Source: Pseudomonas entomophila (lineage in GTDB: Bacteria; Pseudomonadota; Gammaproteobacteria; Pseudomonadales; Pseudomonadaceae). From it: a DNA stretch of 64,000 nucleotides. The notes beneath the pieces are model-generated. The model was not told the origin of the DNA. It saw only the letters and a list, made by a program, of their open reading frames with translations, and did no database searches. The stretch is from NCBI RefSeq assembly GCF_013523165.1, contig NZ_JAAMQI010000003.1, forward strand, positions 186,001 through 250,000, in the 5' to 3' direction. Each line of letters starts with the position of its first letter. Positions within the stretch are counted from its first letter, which is position 1. The translations under genes and the position numbers were made by a program. Below, in pieces: positions 9,315-17,339 of this stretch.

Positions 9315-9983
9315 ATGCTCATCGTCGAACGCCTGTACAAATCCTTCGCCACGGCCCAGGGGGCCTTGCCGGTCCTGCGTGGCGTGGACCTGACGATGGG
9401 GGCGCGTGACAGCCTGGCGCTGATGGGGGAGTCCGGCAGCGGCAAGAGCACCTTGCTGCACCTGATCGCCGGCCTGGACCGCGCTGACCAGGGCCGCGTG
9501 CTGATCGACGGCGTTCCTCTGGACGGCCGCTCCGAGGCAGGCCTGGCGCGCTGGCGACGCGAGGACATCGGGCTGGTGTTCCAGCAGTACAACCTGCTGA
9601 GCAGCCTGGACGTGGCGGCCAACCTGGCGTTTCAGGCGCGCTTGGCCAAGCGCCATGACCCCCGCTGGACCGCACACCTGGTGCAGCGCCTGGGCCTCGG
9701 CGCACTGCTGGACCGTTACCCGGAACAGCTGTCCGGCGGTCAGCAGCAGCGCGTGGCCATCGGCCGTGCACTGGCCAGCAAGCCCCCTCTGCTGTTGGCC
9801 GACGAGCCGACCGGCAGCCTGGACGAGGCCAGCAGTGACGAGGTGCTGGCGCTGTTGCTGCAGCTGGTCGACGAGGCGGGCAGCAGCGTGCTGATGGTGA
9901 CCCACAGCCAGCGCCTGGCCAGCCGTTTGCAACGCCAGTGCTGGCTGCAGGCCGGCCAGGTGTGCGACGGGACCTCCCGATGA
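9315..9983 (+). CDS. ABC transporter ATPase, LolD/MacB type (AttE-like)
   Basis: A 222-residue ATPase with Walker A (GESGSGKST), Q-loop, the signature LSGGQQQR, Walker B (LLLADEPTGSLD) and the H-loop (VTHS). The sequence belongs to the LolD/MacB/FtsE group that powers mechanotransmission permeases rather than importers. Start ATG 9315 (MLIVERLYKSF) fits the family; the frame stays open upstream but without homology, and GGGAAA lies just before it. Its TGA overlaps the next gene's ATG (ATGA), so translation is coupled. With the two following genes it makes a three-gene unit resembling the Agrobacterium attEFGH cluster, here with the permeases fused into one gene. Confidence 0.92.
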   Translation: MLIVERLYKSFATAQGALPVLRGVDLTMGARDSLALMGESGSGKSTLLHLIAGLDRADQGRVLIDGVPLDGRSEAGLARWRREDIGLVFQQYNLLSSLDVAANLAFQARLAKRHDPRWTAHLVQRLGLGALLDRYPEQLSGGQQQRVAIGRALASKPPLLLADEPTGSLDEASSDEVLALLLQLVDEAGSSVLMVTHSQRLASRLQRQCWLQAGQVCDGTSR

Positions 9984-12436
9984 GCACCTGGCTGATCACC
10001 CTCCAGGCCTTGCTGAGCCATTGGCACCGCCATCGCCTGCAGTGCGTGGCGATCTTCACGGGGCTGTGGCTGGCCACCGCGCTGTGGACCGGCGTGCAGG
10101 CCCTCAATGCCCAGGCCCGTAGCGACTACGCGCGTGCCAGCGCCGTGCTGAGCAGTTCGACGCAGGCGCGGTTGGTGGCGCGTGACGGGCAGCGTCTGGA
10201 TCAGCCCCTGTATGTACAGCTGCGGACGCTGGGCTGGGACGTCACGCCGTTGCTGGAAGGTCGCCTGAGCGTGGCGACCCCGTCACCCCATGAATTGCGC
10301 GTGATCGGGATCGAACCGCTCAGCCAGCCGAGCGATGCGCGCGTGGCCGGCCAGCGGCTGCAGGATTTCGACCTGCAGGCCTTCATCAACGCGCCCGGGC
10401 AGACCTTGATCGCGCCGGACACCTGGCAGGCATTGGGGCTCACGGCGGGCGAGACGGCCCATGACCTGCACGGTCGGCCCCTGCCGCCGTTCAGGCTCGA
10501 ACCCGACCTGGCCCCGGGTGTGCTGATCATGGACATCGGCCAGGCCCAGGCGCTGCTGAACGCTCCCGGTCAGCTCTCGCGACTGTTGATCAATGCCTCG
10601 GGTCCGCCCTTGCCAGAGGCGCTCGCCCAGCGTGTCAGCGTGCAACCAGGGGGCGATGACGGCGACCTGGGGCGGCTCACCGACAGCTTCCACCTCAACC
10701 TCACCGCGCTGGGGTTGCTGGCGTTCGTGGTCGGTCTGTTCATCGCCCATGCCGCCATCGGCCTGGCATTGGAGCAACGGCGCGCGCTGCTGCGTACCCT
10801 TCGCGCCTGCGGCGTCAGCCAGCGCGTGTTGCTGCTGGGCCTGGCCCTGGAGCTGGGCGCGTTCGCCGTGCTGGGCGGGCTCGCCGGTGTGGCCAGCGGC
10901 TATGGGCTGGCCACGCTGCTGCTGCCGGACGTGGCCACCAGCGTGCAGGGCCTATATGGCGCCCAGGTGGCCAGGCAGTTGAGCCTGCCTGCCCACTGGT
11001 GGCTGAGCGGGATCGGCGTCGCGATCCTCGGCGCGCTGCTCGCCGGTGCCAGCAGCGTGGTTCGGGCAGCCCGTTTGCCGTTGCTGGCCCTGGCACGCCC
11101 CCAGGCCTGGCGTCTGGCCCAGGTGCCCTGGCTCAAGCGCCAGGCCCTGGTCGCCGTCGGCCTGGCCGGGGTGGCGCTGGCCTGCTGGCGCTACGGCCAT
11201 GGCCTGCCCAGTGCCTTTGCCATGGTCGCTGCCGTACTGCTGGCGGCGGCGCTGCTGCTGCCGCTGTTGCTTGAGGTCTGCCTGGCAGGGCTGGCCCGGC
11301 TGGTACGGCGGCCGCTGGGCCAATGGTTCATCGCCGACAGCCGCCAGCAGTTGCCAGCCCTGAGCCTGGCCTTGATGGCGCTGCTGCTGGCGCTGGGGGC
11401 GAGCGTCGGCGTCGGCAGCATGACCGAAGGCTTTCGCGGCACGTTCCTCGGCTGGCTCGACCAGCGCTTGTCTGCCGACCTGTACATCAGCCCCCGGGAC
11501 ACCGAACACGCCAAGCACCTGGCCGACTGGCTGACCCGGCGACCGGAGGTGACCTCGGTGGTGGCCAGCTGGCGCACCGATGTCCGGGTACAAGGCTGGC
11601 CGGTGCAGGCGCAAGGGGTCGCCGAGCCGGCTCGGCTGCGTGAGCATTGGCCCTTGCTGGCGCAAGTGCCGGACGCCTGGCGACGCGTGACGACGGGCGA
11701 GGGCGTGATGCTGAGCGAGCAGTTGGCTCGACGGCTCGACGTGACGACAGGCGATGCCGTGGCCCTGGGCGCCGAGCGTTCGTTCACCGTGGTCGGGCTC
11801 TATGCCGACTATGGCAACCCCAAGGGTCACCTGCTGCTCGAAGCCGAAGCCTTGCGCAGCCTCTGGCCCCAGGCCACGTTGAGCAGCCTGGGCGTGCAGA
11901 CCTACCCAGGCCAGGCGCCGGCGCTCAAGTCTGCCGTGCAGGCAGCCTTCGCCCTGGATGACGATCACCTCATCGAGCAGGCAGCGCTCAAGCGCTGGTC
12001 CACCGAGATCTTCAGCCGTACCTTCGCAGCCACCACGGCGCTCAACGGCCTGACCCTAGGCATCGCAGGCGTGGCCCTGTTCATCAGCCTGCTGACCCTG
12101 GGGCAGACCCGGCTCGGCCAGCTGGCGCCGTTGTGGGCCCTGGGCGTACGCCGCGCGCACCTGATCTGGCTTAGCCTGGGGCAGACCGTATTGCTCGGTG
12201 GGCTGACCGTCGCCCTGGCGATCCCGTTGGGGCTGTTGCTGGCCTGGTGCCTGGTGGCGGTGGTCAACGTTCAGGCATTCGGCTGGCGCCTGCCGTTGTC
12301 GGTGTTTCCCGACCAACTGCTGCGCCTGGCCCTCATGGGCATCCTGAGCAGCGTGCTGGCCAGCGCCTGGCCGCTGTGGCAGCTGGCTCGCCGCCAACCC
12401 AACGAATTGCTGAGGGCCTTCGCCGATGAACGCTAA
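9980..12436 (+). CDS. FtsX/LolE-family ABC permease (fused, AttFG-like)
   Basis: An 818-residue inner-membrane permease starting at ATG 9980 (MSTWLITLQALLSHW), overlapping the ATPase stop. It has an N-terminal helix, a periplasmic domain, a first FtsX core (three helices roughly at 265-370), another membrane region near 415-500, a second periplasmic domain, and a second FtsX core at the C-terminus (roughly 690-800, ending QLARRQPNELLRAFADER). The doubled FtsX unit equals a fusion of two permeases. Such proteins act with LolD/MacB-type ATPases to extract or move lipids, lipoproteins or small molecules at the periplasmic face. The 3' end overlaps the lipoprotein gene by 11 bases. Confidence 0.9.
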   Translation: MSTWLITLQALLSHWHRHRLQCVAIFTGLWLATALWTGVQALNAQARSDYARASAVLSSSTQARLVARDGQRLDQPLYVQLRTLGWDVTPLLEGRLSVATPSPHELRVIGIEPLSQPSDARVAGQRLQDFDLQAFINAPGQTLIAPDTWQALGLTAGETAHDLHGRPLPPFRLEPDLAPGVLIMDIGQAQALLNAPGQLSRLLINASGPPLPEALAQRVSVQPGGDDGDLGRLTDSFHLNLTALGLLAFVVGLFIAHAAIGLALEQRRALLRTLRACGVSQRVLLLGLALELGAFAVLGGLAGVASGYGLATLLLPDVATSVQGLYGAQVARQLSLPAHWWLSGIGVAILGALLAGASSVVRAARLPLLALARPQAWRLAQVPWLKRQALVAVGLAGVALACWRYGHGLPSAFAMVAAVLLAAALLLPLLLEVCLAGLARLVRRPLGQWFIADSRQQLPALSLALMALLLALGASVGVGSMTEGFRGTFLGWLDQRLSADLYISPRDTEHAKHLADWLTRRPEVTSVVASWRTDVRVQGWPVQAQGVAEPARLREHWPLLAQVPDAWRRVTTGEGVMLSEQLARRLDVTTGDAVALGAERSFTVVGLYADYGNPKGHLLLEAEALRSLWPQATLSSLGVQTYPGQAPALKSAVQAAFALDDDHLIEQAALKRWSTEIFSRTFAATTALNGLTLGIAGVALFISLLTLGQTRLGQLAPLWALGVRRAHLIWLSLGQTVLLGGLTVALAIPLGLLLAWCLVAVVNVQAFGWRLPLSVFPDQLLRLALMGILSSVLASAWPLWQLARRQPNELLRAFADER

Positions 12437-13511
12437 GACCGCCTGGCTCCTGCTGGCCCTGCTGCTTGGCGGCTGCGGGCCTGATGACGCTCCGCCTGCC
12501 TCCCACGGGTTCGCAGGCCTGGGGCAGCAGGCCGAGGCCTTCGTGCCCGTACAGCGTGGTCGGCCGCTGGTGTTCCCGCGCGACCATGGCGCCCACGATG
12601 GGTTTCGCATCGAGTGGTGGTACGTGACTGCCAACCTCCAGGATGCCCAGGGCCGCGACTGGGGCGTGCAATGGACGCTATTCCGTTCGGCACTACGCCC
12701 CGGCCCCGAGACGGGCGACTGGAACAGCCCGAACCTGTGGATGGGCAATGCCGCCTTGACGGGACCGCACGGGCACCGCTCGGCCGACACCCTGGCACGC
12801 GGTGGCATCGGCCAGGCCGGGGTCGACGCCCGACCGTTTCGCGCCTGGATCAACGATTGGGCGCTGCGCGGTGAAGGCGACATCGACCGCTTGCGCATGA
12901 CGGCCGCTGGCAAGGGCTTCGCCTACGACCTGCGCTTGCAGACCGACAAGCCGCTGGTGCTGCATGGCGACCGCGGCTACAGCGAGAAATCCGGCCAGGG
13001 CCAGGCGTCGTATTACTACAGCCAGCCGTTCTATACGGTGCAAGGCCAGGTCGAACTGGACGGGCAGCGGGTCGACGTGACGGGCAAGGCGTGGCTGGAC
13101 CGCGAATGGAGCAGCCAGCCACTTGCGGCAGGCCAGTCGGGGTGGGACTGGTTTTCACTGCACCTGGGCGATGGTGCGAAGCTGATGCTGTTCCGTGTGC
13201 GCGAGGCGCAGGGCGCGGCCTATCGGGCCGGCACCTGGATCGATCCGGCAGGGCATGCGTCTTCCGTGAGCGGCGAGCAGGTACACCTGGAACCCTTGGC
13301 CTGGACGCAGCAAGCCAATGGCGTTTCCGTACCGACGCGCTGGCGCGTGCGGTTGGCTGAACGGGGTGTCGACGTGGAAGTGCAGGCCATCGAGCCCCAC
13401 GCCTGGATGCAGACGCGCTTCCCGTATTGGGAAGGGCCGGTGCGGGTGGTGGGTGGCGAGGGTGGTGAAGGGTATCTGGAGATGACGGGGTATGGACCCG
13501 AGGGCGGGTGA
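12426..13511 (+). CDS. Lipocalin-like/CrtC-fold lipoprotein (AttH-like)
   Basis: A 361-residue exported lipoprotein: signal peptide MNAKTAWLLLALLLGGC with a lipobox ending at Cys17. The mature part has the AttH/CrtC hallmarks FRIEWWYVTANLQ, WGVQWTLFRSALRP, QTDKPLVLHGDRGYSEK and GKAWLDREWSSQ. The fold is a double lipocalin related to carotenoid 1,2-hydratase (hydroxyneurosporene synthase), but members beside ABC genes are periplasmic and of unknown substrate; annotation as a hydrolase or hydratase is not proven. It overlaps the permease by 11 bases and is the last gene of the operon. I infer that it binds or modifies the molecule handled by the ABC system, perhaps linked to the divergent siderophore receptor. 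Confidence 0.85.
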   Translation: MNAKTAWLLLALLLGGCGPDDAPPASHGFAGLGQQAEAFVPVQRGRPLVFPRDHGAHDGFRIEWWYVTANLQDAQGRDWGVQWTLFRSALRPGPETGDWNSPNLWMGNAALTGPHGHRSADTLARGGIGQAGVDARPFRAWINDWALRGEGDIDRLRMTAAGKGFAYDLRLQTDKPLVLHGDRGYSEKSGQGQASYYYSQPFYTVQGQVELDGQRVDVTGKAWLDREWSSQPLAAGQSGWDWFSLHLGDGAKLMLFRVREAQGAAYRAGTWIDPAGHASSVSGEQVHLEPLAWTQQANGVSVPTRWRVRLAERGVDVEVQAIEPHAWMQTRFPYWEGPVRVVGGEGGEGYLEMTGYGPEGG

Positions 13512-13600
13512 TGAGCCTAGGCGAACAGCGGTCGGTCACGAGGCACGCTGAGCGGTGGCGTCGTGCTTGGCACCAGGGTCTTGATCGAGGCGACCTTACC

Positions 13601-13632
13601 GTCGCCATCGCCGGCAAGCCGGCTCCCACAGG
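13601..13632 (+). repeat. REP element, copy 1 of this cluster
   Basis: GTCGCCATCGCCGGCAAGCC followed by GGCTCCCACAGG. The palindromic core CCGGCAAGCCGG and the CTCCCACAGG tail are diagnostic of the P. putida-type REP. It is inverted relative to the two copies that follow. Confidence 0.85.
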
Positions 13633-13713
13633 TGGACTGCACGCTGGCGTCATGGTCATTACCTGCAGCGACAGCAGCCCTTGTGGAAGACTTCAGCCCC
13701 AACGGCTCCACTT

Positions 13714-13741
13714 TGTGGGAGCCGGCTTGCCGACGATGACG
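13714..13741 (-). repeat. REP element, copy 2 of this cluster
   Basis: Opposite orientation to copy 1: TGTGGGAGCCGGCTTGCCGA followed by CGATGACG. Head-to-head with copy 1 it can form a BIME-type pair. Confidence 0.85.
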
Positions 13742-13784
13742 CCAGCCAGTCCACCCAGAACCTTAGCCCCAGAACGGGTATCCC

Positions 13785-13812
13785 TGTGGGAGTCGGCTTG
13801 CCGACGATGACG
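13785..13812 (-). repeat. REP element, copy 3 of this cluster
   Basis: TGTGGGAGTCGGCTTGCCGA followed by CGATGACG. It has the same orientation as copy 2, with one change (GAGTCGG for GAGCCGG) that weakens the stem. Confidence 0.8.
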
Positions 13813-13854
13813 TCCGCACACCTCACCTCCAGACTTACCCAGCGAACGCATGCA

Positions 13855-14826
13855 TCAGCGACCTTCCTGAAATACAGGCGCCAGGACCTTTTCCCGGTTC
13901 AACCGATACCGCTGCAGGTCCCGCGCCAGCACCAGTTGCCCTGCGTACTGCCGCTGCGCCTCCGCCCGCACGTCCTCGATCGACGGGCTGCGCCGTGCAT
14001 CTCCCTGATACCGCGCACTGAAATGCGTCAGTACCAGGTTCGGCACCCCCACGCGCTCGGCGAAACGTGCCACCGCCGCCGCCGTGCTGTGCCCATAGGT
14101 TTCCTGGGTTCGTGCGATCACCGGTTCGGTGAAGGTCGCCTCGTGCACCAGGACATCCGCGCCTACGGCCACTTCGGCCAGCAACTCAGGCGTGTCGTTG
14201 TCGCCACAGACGATCACCCGCTGTGCGGGCCACGCTGCACGCAGGTAGGCACCAGGCGCCACCCAGGCGCCCGCATGCTCGACGCCTCGGCCTCGGGCGA
14301 TCTCGCCCCACAACGGCCCGCGCGGGATGCCGTCGGCCATCAACCGCTCGATGTCCAGGCGCGGATGAGGGTCGGTCTCGGTGAACACGAAACCATGGCT
14401 GGGCACCCGGTGCGACAGGCCTACCGTGTCGACGCGAACGGTCCGGTGGTACCACGGCTCAAAGTCCTCCACCGCCCGCAGGCGCAACTCGAACGACAAC
14501 CGCGACTCGCTGACGGCCAGGCTCAGGCGCACCCACTCGTGCAAGGCTCGGGGCATGACCAGGTCCAGCGGCGCGGTGCGTCCCGTGGTGCCTGCACTGG
14601 CCAGCAGGCCCGGCAGGCCGAAGCAGTGATCGCCATGCACATGGCTGATGAAGATCGCCTGCAGGTCCCGTAGCGACAGCGGCGTGCGCAGCAGCTGATG
14701 CTGCGTCGCCTCGCCACAGTCGACCAGGTACCAGTCGCTGCCGCTGGACGCGATGACGGCGGTGGCGCTGACGTTGCGGGCACGGGTCGGCAGACCGGCG
14801 CAGGTACCTAGAAACAGCAGGTCCAT
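13855..14826 (-). CDS. rnz: Ribonuclease Z-type metallo-beta-lactamase nuclease
   Basis: The 323-residue enzyme has the signature HVHGDH (His62, His64, Asp66, His67), the N-terminal [20 protein letters not shown] and the later motifs [18 protein letters not shown] and LTHFSARY, all typical of RNase Z/ElaC. It processes tRNA 3' ends or acts as an RNase BN-like exonuclease; pseudomonads encode CCA in most tRNAs, so its essential role there is uncertain. ATG 14826 is chosen because MDLLFLGT is the family start; an upstream in-frame codon adds 17 unrelated residues. A strong 13-bp palindrome lies 55 bases upstream of the start. Confidence 0.92.
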   Translation of the reverse strand: MDLLFLGTCAGLPTRARNVSATAVIASSGSDWYLVDCGEATQHQLLRTPLSLRDLQAIFISHVHGDHCFGLPGLLASAGTTGRTAPLDLVMPRALHEWVRLSLAVSESRLSFELRLRAVEDFEPWYHRTVRVDTVGLSHRVPSHGFVFTETDPHPRLDIERLMADGIPRGPLWGEIARGRGVEHAGAWVAPGAYLRAAWPAQRVIVCGDNDTPELLAEVAVGADVLVHEATFTEPVIARTQETYGHSTAAAVARFAERVGVPNLVLTHFSARYQGDARRSPSIEDVRAEAQRQYAGQLVLARDLQRYRLNREKVLAPVFQEGR

Positions 14827-14880
14827 GACGCCTCCTTGGCCGCGGACGAGGATGAAGGGCAGGCGATGCTGCTGCACGCT

Positions 14881-14913
14881 GCCCCTTGATCCAGTGACAA
14901 TGGATCAAGGGGC
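14881..14913. promoter_or_regulatory. Perfect 13-bp inverted repeat between the ABC exporter and rnz
   Basis: GCCCCTTGATCCA, a seven-base loop GTGACAA, then TGGATCAAGGGGC. The stem is perfect over 13 pairs. It sits after the stop of the ABC ATPase gene (14975) and before the rnz start, all on the minus strand. It could end the ABC transcript, but no T-run follows on either strand. It may instead be an rnz 5'-leader hairpin or a protein site. Confidence 0.6.
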
Positions 14914-14974
14914 AGGGTTCGCCGGCTGATGCAGAGCCTGGACGGTCGGAAGGTGAGCGTCGGCACGGTTCACG

Positions 14975-15682
14975 CTAGGTGGCCTCCAGCGCCTGGATGA
15001 AAGCGCCATCCAGCGTCGTCGCCCCGAACCGGCTCATGAACGCCTCGCCGCTCTCGAACGCCTCGAAGCGCCGATCGTGCAAGAGGTAGAACCGATCGCA
15101 GTAGGTCGCGATTTCATCGATGTGGTGAGAGGACACGACGACGCTCGCCCCCTCCAGGCACGCCTGCTTCATCCCCTGCCACAGGTAGTACCTGAATTCC
15201 GGATCGACTCCGGCCGTCGGCTCGTCGAGGAGGATCAGTTCGGCGTCCAGCATGAGCATCGACAGCGTGAAGAAACTGCGCAGTTCGCCATAGCTGCACA
15301 GCGCGGGTCGTTTTTTCCAGATGTCGGCGTAGCGAGCGCCCAGACGCGGTGAAATCCGCTCGAGGCGGGCGACCAGAGCGCGCTCGGAAAGCGGCGTACG
15401 CCCATGCACATGGGCCATGAGCCCATACACATCGCGCATGCGCAGCGAGGCGGGCGCTGAGACGGTCTGCGACAGGTAGACCCTGTCGCGTGCATGAACG
15501 GTGAGGTTCATCGTCTGCGGCGTGCGCAATGCACAGAGAATGTCGAAGAACGTGGTCTTGCCCGCGCCGTTGGGCCCTACGATACCGGTGATCCGATGAC
15601 GCGCGACGGTCATGCACGCCTTGTCGAACACAGGGCGGTGCGGGTAGGCGAAGGTGAGGTCTTCCAGCGAAACGAGCGTCAT
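14975..15682 (-). CDS. ABC exporter ATPase with atypical signature motif
   Basis: A 235-residue ATPase beginning at ATG 15682 (MTLVSLEDLTFAYP). The frame continues far upstream, but that part is antisense-like and overlaps the permease, so I reject a longer protein. Walker A is GPNGAGKTT, Walker B LILLDEPTAG and the switch SSHHIDE. The signature, normally LSGGQ, reads CSYGE at the expected place (ALCSYGELRSFF), an unusual substitution. The family is the ABC-2 exporter type used for drugs, peptides or lipids. It overlaps the permease gene by four bases (ATGA). Base composition around this pair is less GC-rich than in its neighbours, compatible with acquisition by transfer. Substrate unknown. 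Confidence 0.85.
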   Translation of the reverse strand: MTLVSLEDLTFAYPHRPVFDKACMTVARHRITGIVGPNGAGKTTFFDILCALRTPQTMNLTVHARDRVYLSQTVSAPASLRMRDVYGLMAHVHGRTPLSERALVARLERISPRLGARYADIWKKRPALCSYGELRSFFTLSMLMLDAELILLDEPTAGVDPEFRYYLWQGMKQACLEGASVVVSSHHIDEIATYCDRFYLLHDRRFEAFESGEAFMSRFGATTLDGAFIQALEAT

Positions 15683-16425
15683 GCGTAGCGACTCCAGACC
15701 GGTTGTACCCTGAACAGGCAGGCCGTGGCGCAGGCGCAGACCCCGAACATCACGAGTCCCGCCATCACCACGTGCAGCTCGATCGGTGCCATGAACAACC
15801 GCGTGCAGACCATCAGCGGGTTGTACGTCAGCCCTGCACTCGCCACTGAAGCCGTCTGTTGAGCACCGACGTATCCCGAGGTCAGCATCGCGAACGACAG
15901 GATCGAAAACAGGGTGTTCGCGCCCGAGAAGGTCAGGGGCAACAGCGAGACCAGCAACCCCACGCTGGCGAACGCCAGGTAGCTGACGAAGTAGGCCGAC
16001 AAGACGTGGCCATACTCGGCCCAGCCAGGGGAGCCGAAGACCGATCGCGTGATCCCGTAGAAGACGGTGGCGTAAAGCAGACTGACGACCAGGTGCGTGG
16101 TGATGTGGGCACACAGAAAGAGGCGGATCGTGTTCCGGGTGTAGATGAACGAGCGGACGAATCCGCTTTCCCTGCGCCCGATGAGGTAGAAGCTCATCCC
16201 GAAGAACGCCGTGGTTGCCGACAGATAAGCCAGGAACCATGCAGCCTTGGGAAGGTACGCCTCGAATGACAGGTCGTCGGTGGCGGTCGAGGATTGCAGC
16301 ATGAGGTAGAAGGCGCAGGGTGAAACGATGGACCACAAGAGGGCGGTGGGTTCTTTCAGTTGTTCTTTCAGAAGAATGAGAGAAAGACTGCTCAGTCGTC
16401 TGAACAGGGTTATCGGACAGTTCAT
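15679..16425 (-). CDS. ABC-2 type exporter permease
   Basis: A 248-residue membrane protein with about six helices in the ABC-2 layout: helix near 27-45 (ALLWSIVSPCAFYLML), helices near 62-80 and 105-130, a pair at 135-185 (SAYFVSYLAFASVGLLVSLL, then TLFSILSFAML) and a final one near 215-238. It pairs with the ATPase whose start it overlaps. It would form a homodimer with two ATPases and export its substrate across the inner membrane. No strong Shine-Dalgarno precedes ATG 16425; a small open frame ends 24 bases upstream on the same strand, so coupling or shared transcription is possible. Confidence 0.85.
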   Translation of the reverse strand: MNCPITLFRRLSSLSLILLKEQLKEPTALLWSIVSPCAFYLMLQSSTATDDLSFEAYLPKAAWFLAYLSATTAFFGMSFYLIGRRESGFVRSFIYTRNTIRLFLCAHITTHLVVSLLYATVFYGITRSVFGSPGWAEYGHVLSAYFVSYLAFASVGLLVSLLPLTFSGANTLFSILSFAMLTSGYVGAQQTASVASAGLTYNPLMVCTRLFMAPIELHVVMAGLVMFGVCACATACLFRVQPVWSRYA

Positions 16426-16449
16426 CTCGTAGAGGCCTGCAATAGGGTG

Positions 16450-16707
16450 TCAGCGTGTCTGAAAGGCGCTCAGGTGAGGCCTTCCCCCCAGAAGCTTCAT
16501 GCCAGAGGGCACTGTCCAATGGTTCTTCACGCGCAGGCGCGGGTCAATCGACGCGCTGTTGGCCGTGTCGTACGTCGTGTCGGAAAGTTCTTGGGAAAGC
16601 CTTGGCCTGGTGGCAGGCATCATGGAGTTGGCGCAAGGGCTCTGTATCAAGAAGGTGTCCGCCGCTGCGCGTGACGTCTTGGCCTGAAAGAGATCGAGTC
16701 GAAACAC
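16450..16707 (-). CDS. Candidate small peptide gene upstream of the ABC exporter (uncertain)
   Basis: An open frame of up to 85 codons (GTG 16707, preceded by AAAAGG) or 57 codons (ATG 16623, no clear ribosome site) ending 24 bases before the permease start. The central stretch (around DTTYDTANSASIDPRLRVKN) has GC at nearly every third position, as real genes here do; the first 25 codons do not. The C-terminal part reads NHWTVPSGMKLLGGRPHLS. I recognise no family. A short gene directly upstream of a two-gene exporter is the usual layout for an exported peptide or bacteriocin-like product, but this is inference from position only. It could also be a chance frame. Confidence 0.35.
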   Translation of the reverse strand: MFRLDLFQAKTSRAAADTFLIQSPCANSMMPATRPRLSQELSDTTYDTANSASIDPRLRVKNHWTVPSGMKLLGGRPHLSAFQTR

Positions 16708-16732
16708 GTGGCCTTTTCAACGCGGGGCACCT

Positions 16733-17191
16733 CTAGGGCAGCAGGTTCACCAACCGTGGCACCCACGGCGCCTGCGACAGATCAAGCAACGCCACCGTCA
16801 CCGGCAGCTTGAACCGCCGCGGTCCCGCGCTGCCGGGGTTGATGAACAACCGCTCGCCACGCCACTGGAACAGCGGCTTGTGCGAGTGCCCTGTGATGAC
16901 CAGCCGCGTCGTGTCGTTCAGCAATGCCGGCACGTCAGCGATGTCATGCACGAGCAGGGTGTCGACACCGTCGAGCGACAGCCGCAGGTGATCGGCGATG
17001 TCGCTGGCCCATGGCGCCTGCTGGTCATTGTTGCCTCGCACCACGTGCAGGGGCGCGAGCGCCGACAGTGCTGAAAGGATCTCCGGTTTGCCGATGTCGC
17101 CGGCGTGCAGGATGAGGTCGCAGCCGTCGAGTGCCGCCAGCGCTTGCGGGCGGAGCAGGCCGTGGGTGTCGGAAATGAGGCCGAGGCGCAT
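16733..17191 (-). CDS. YfcE/MJ0936-family phosphodiesterase
   Basis: A 152-residue calcineurin-like metallophosphoesterase. All family metal-site motifs are present in order: SDTHG, HAGDIG, RGNND, VHD, TGHSHKP. Small proteins of this class hydrolyse phosphodiester model substrates; the physiological substrate is unknown. Start ATG 17191 (MRLGLISDTHG) fits the family, where the first beta strand begins directly; a GTG 39 bases upstream would add residues with no homology. It is cytoplasmic with no signal sequence, and its neighbours suggest no pathway. Confidence 0.9.
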   Translation of the reverse strand: MRLGLISDTHGLLRPQALAALDGCDLILHAGDIGKPEILSALSALAPLHVVRGNNDQQAPWASDIADHLRLSLDGVDTLLVHDIADVPALLNDTTRLVITGHSHKPLFQWRGERLFINPGSAGPRRFKLPVTVALLDLSQAPWVPRLVNLLP

Positions 17192-17339
17192 GGAGGAGGT
17201 CCGGTTGTCCGTGGGTGTACGGTTGGACACCCGCGCTGGACGATTTGCTGACGGCGCATGTGCCGGATCGTTCCCATGCGCGCTTGCGCCGGGCGCTTCA
17301 ACGCCCTAGGGTAGACGACCCTGCCCGAATGGACCCGTC

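Larger units (their letters stand above)
13512..13854. other. Intergenic region containing three REP elements
   Basis: A 343-base gap between two convergent transcription units. It contains no credible gene; its content is three REP copies in two orientations (listed separately) with degenerate sequence between. Such clusters often sit at transcript ends in P. putida. Confidence 0.7.

Noticed and set aside
12426..13511. Carotenoid 1,2-hydratase function, linked with the CrtZ-like gene at 36694
   Set aside because: The protein is an exported lipoprotein beside ABC genes as in Att clusters; the two genes are 23 kb apart and no carotenoid genes connect them.
14881..14913. ANR/FNR box from TTGAT and ATCAA
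   Set aside because: The half-sites are there but 13 bases apart; the ANR site needs a four-base spacer.
14975..16519. A 514-residue version of the ABC ATPase with a long N-terminal extension
   Set aside because: The extension is an out-of-frame reading of the permease gene; the ATPase fold starts at 15682 with a four-base overlap.
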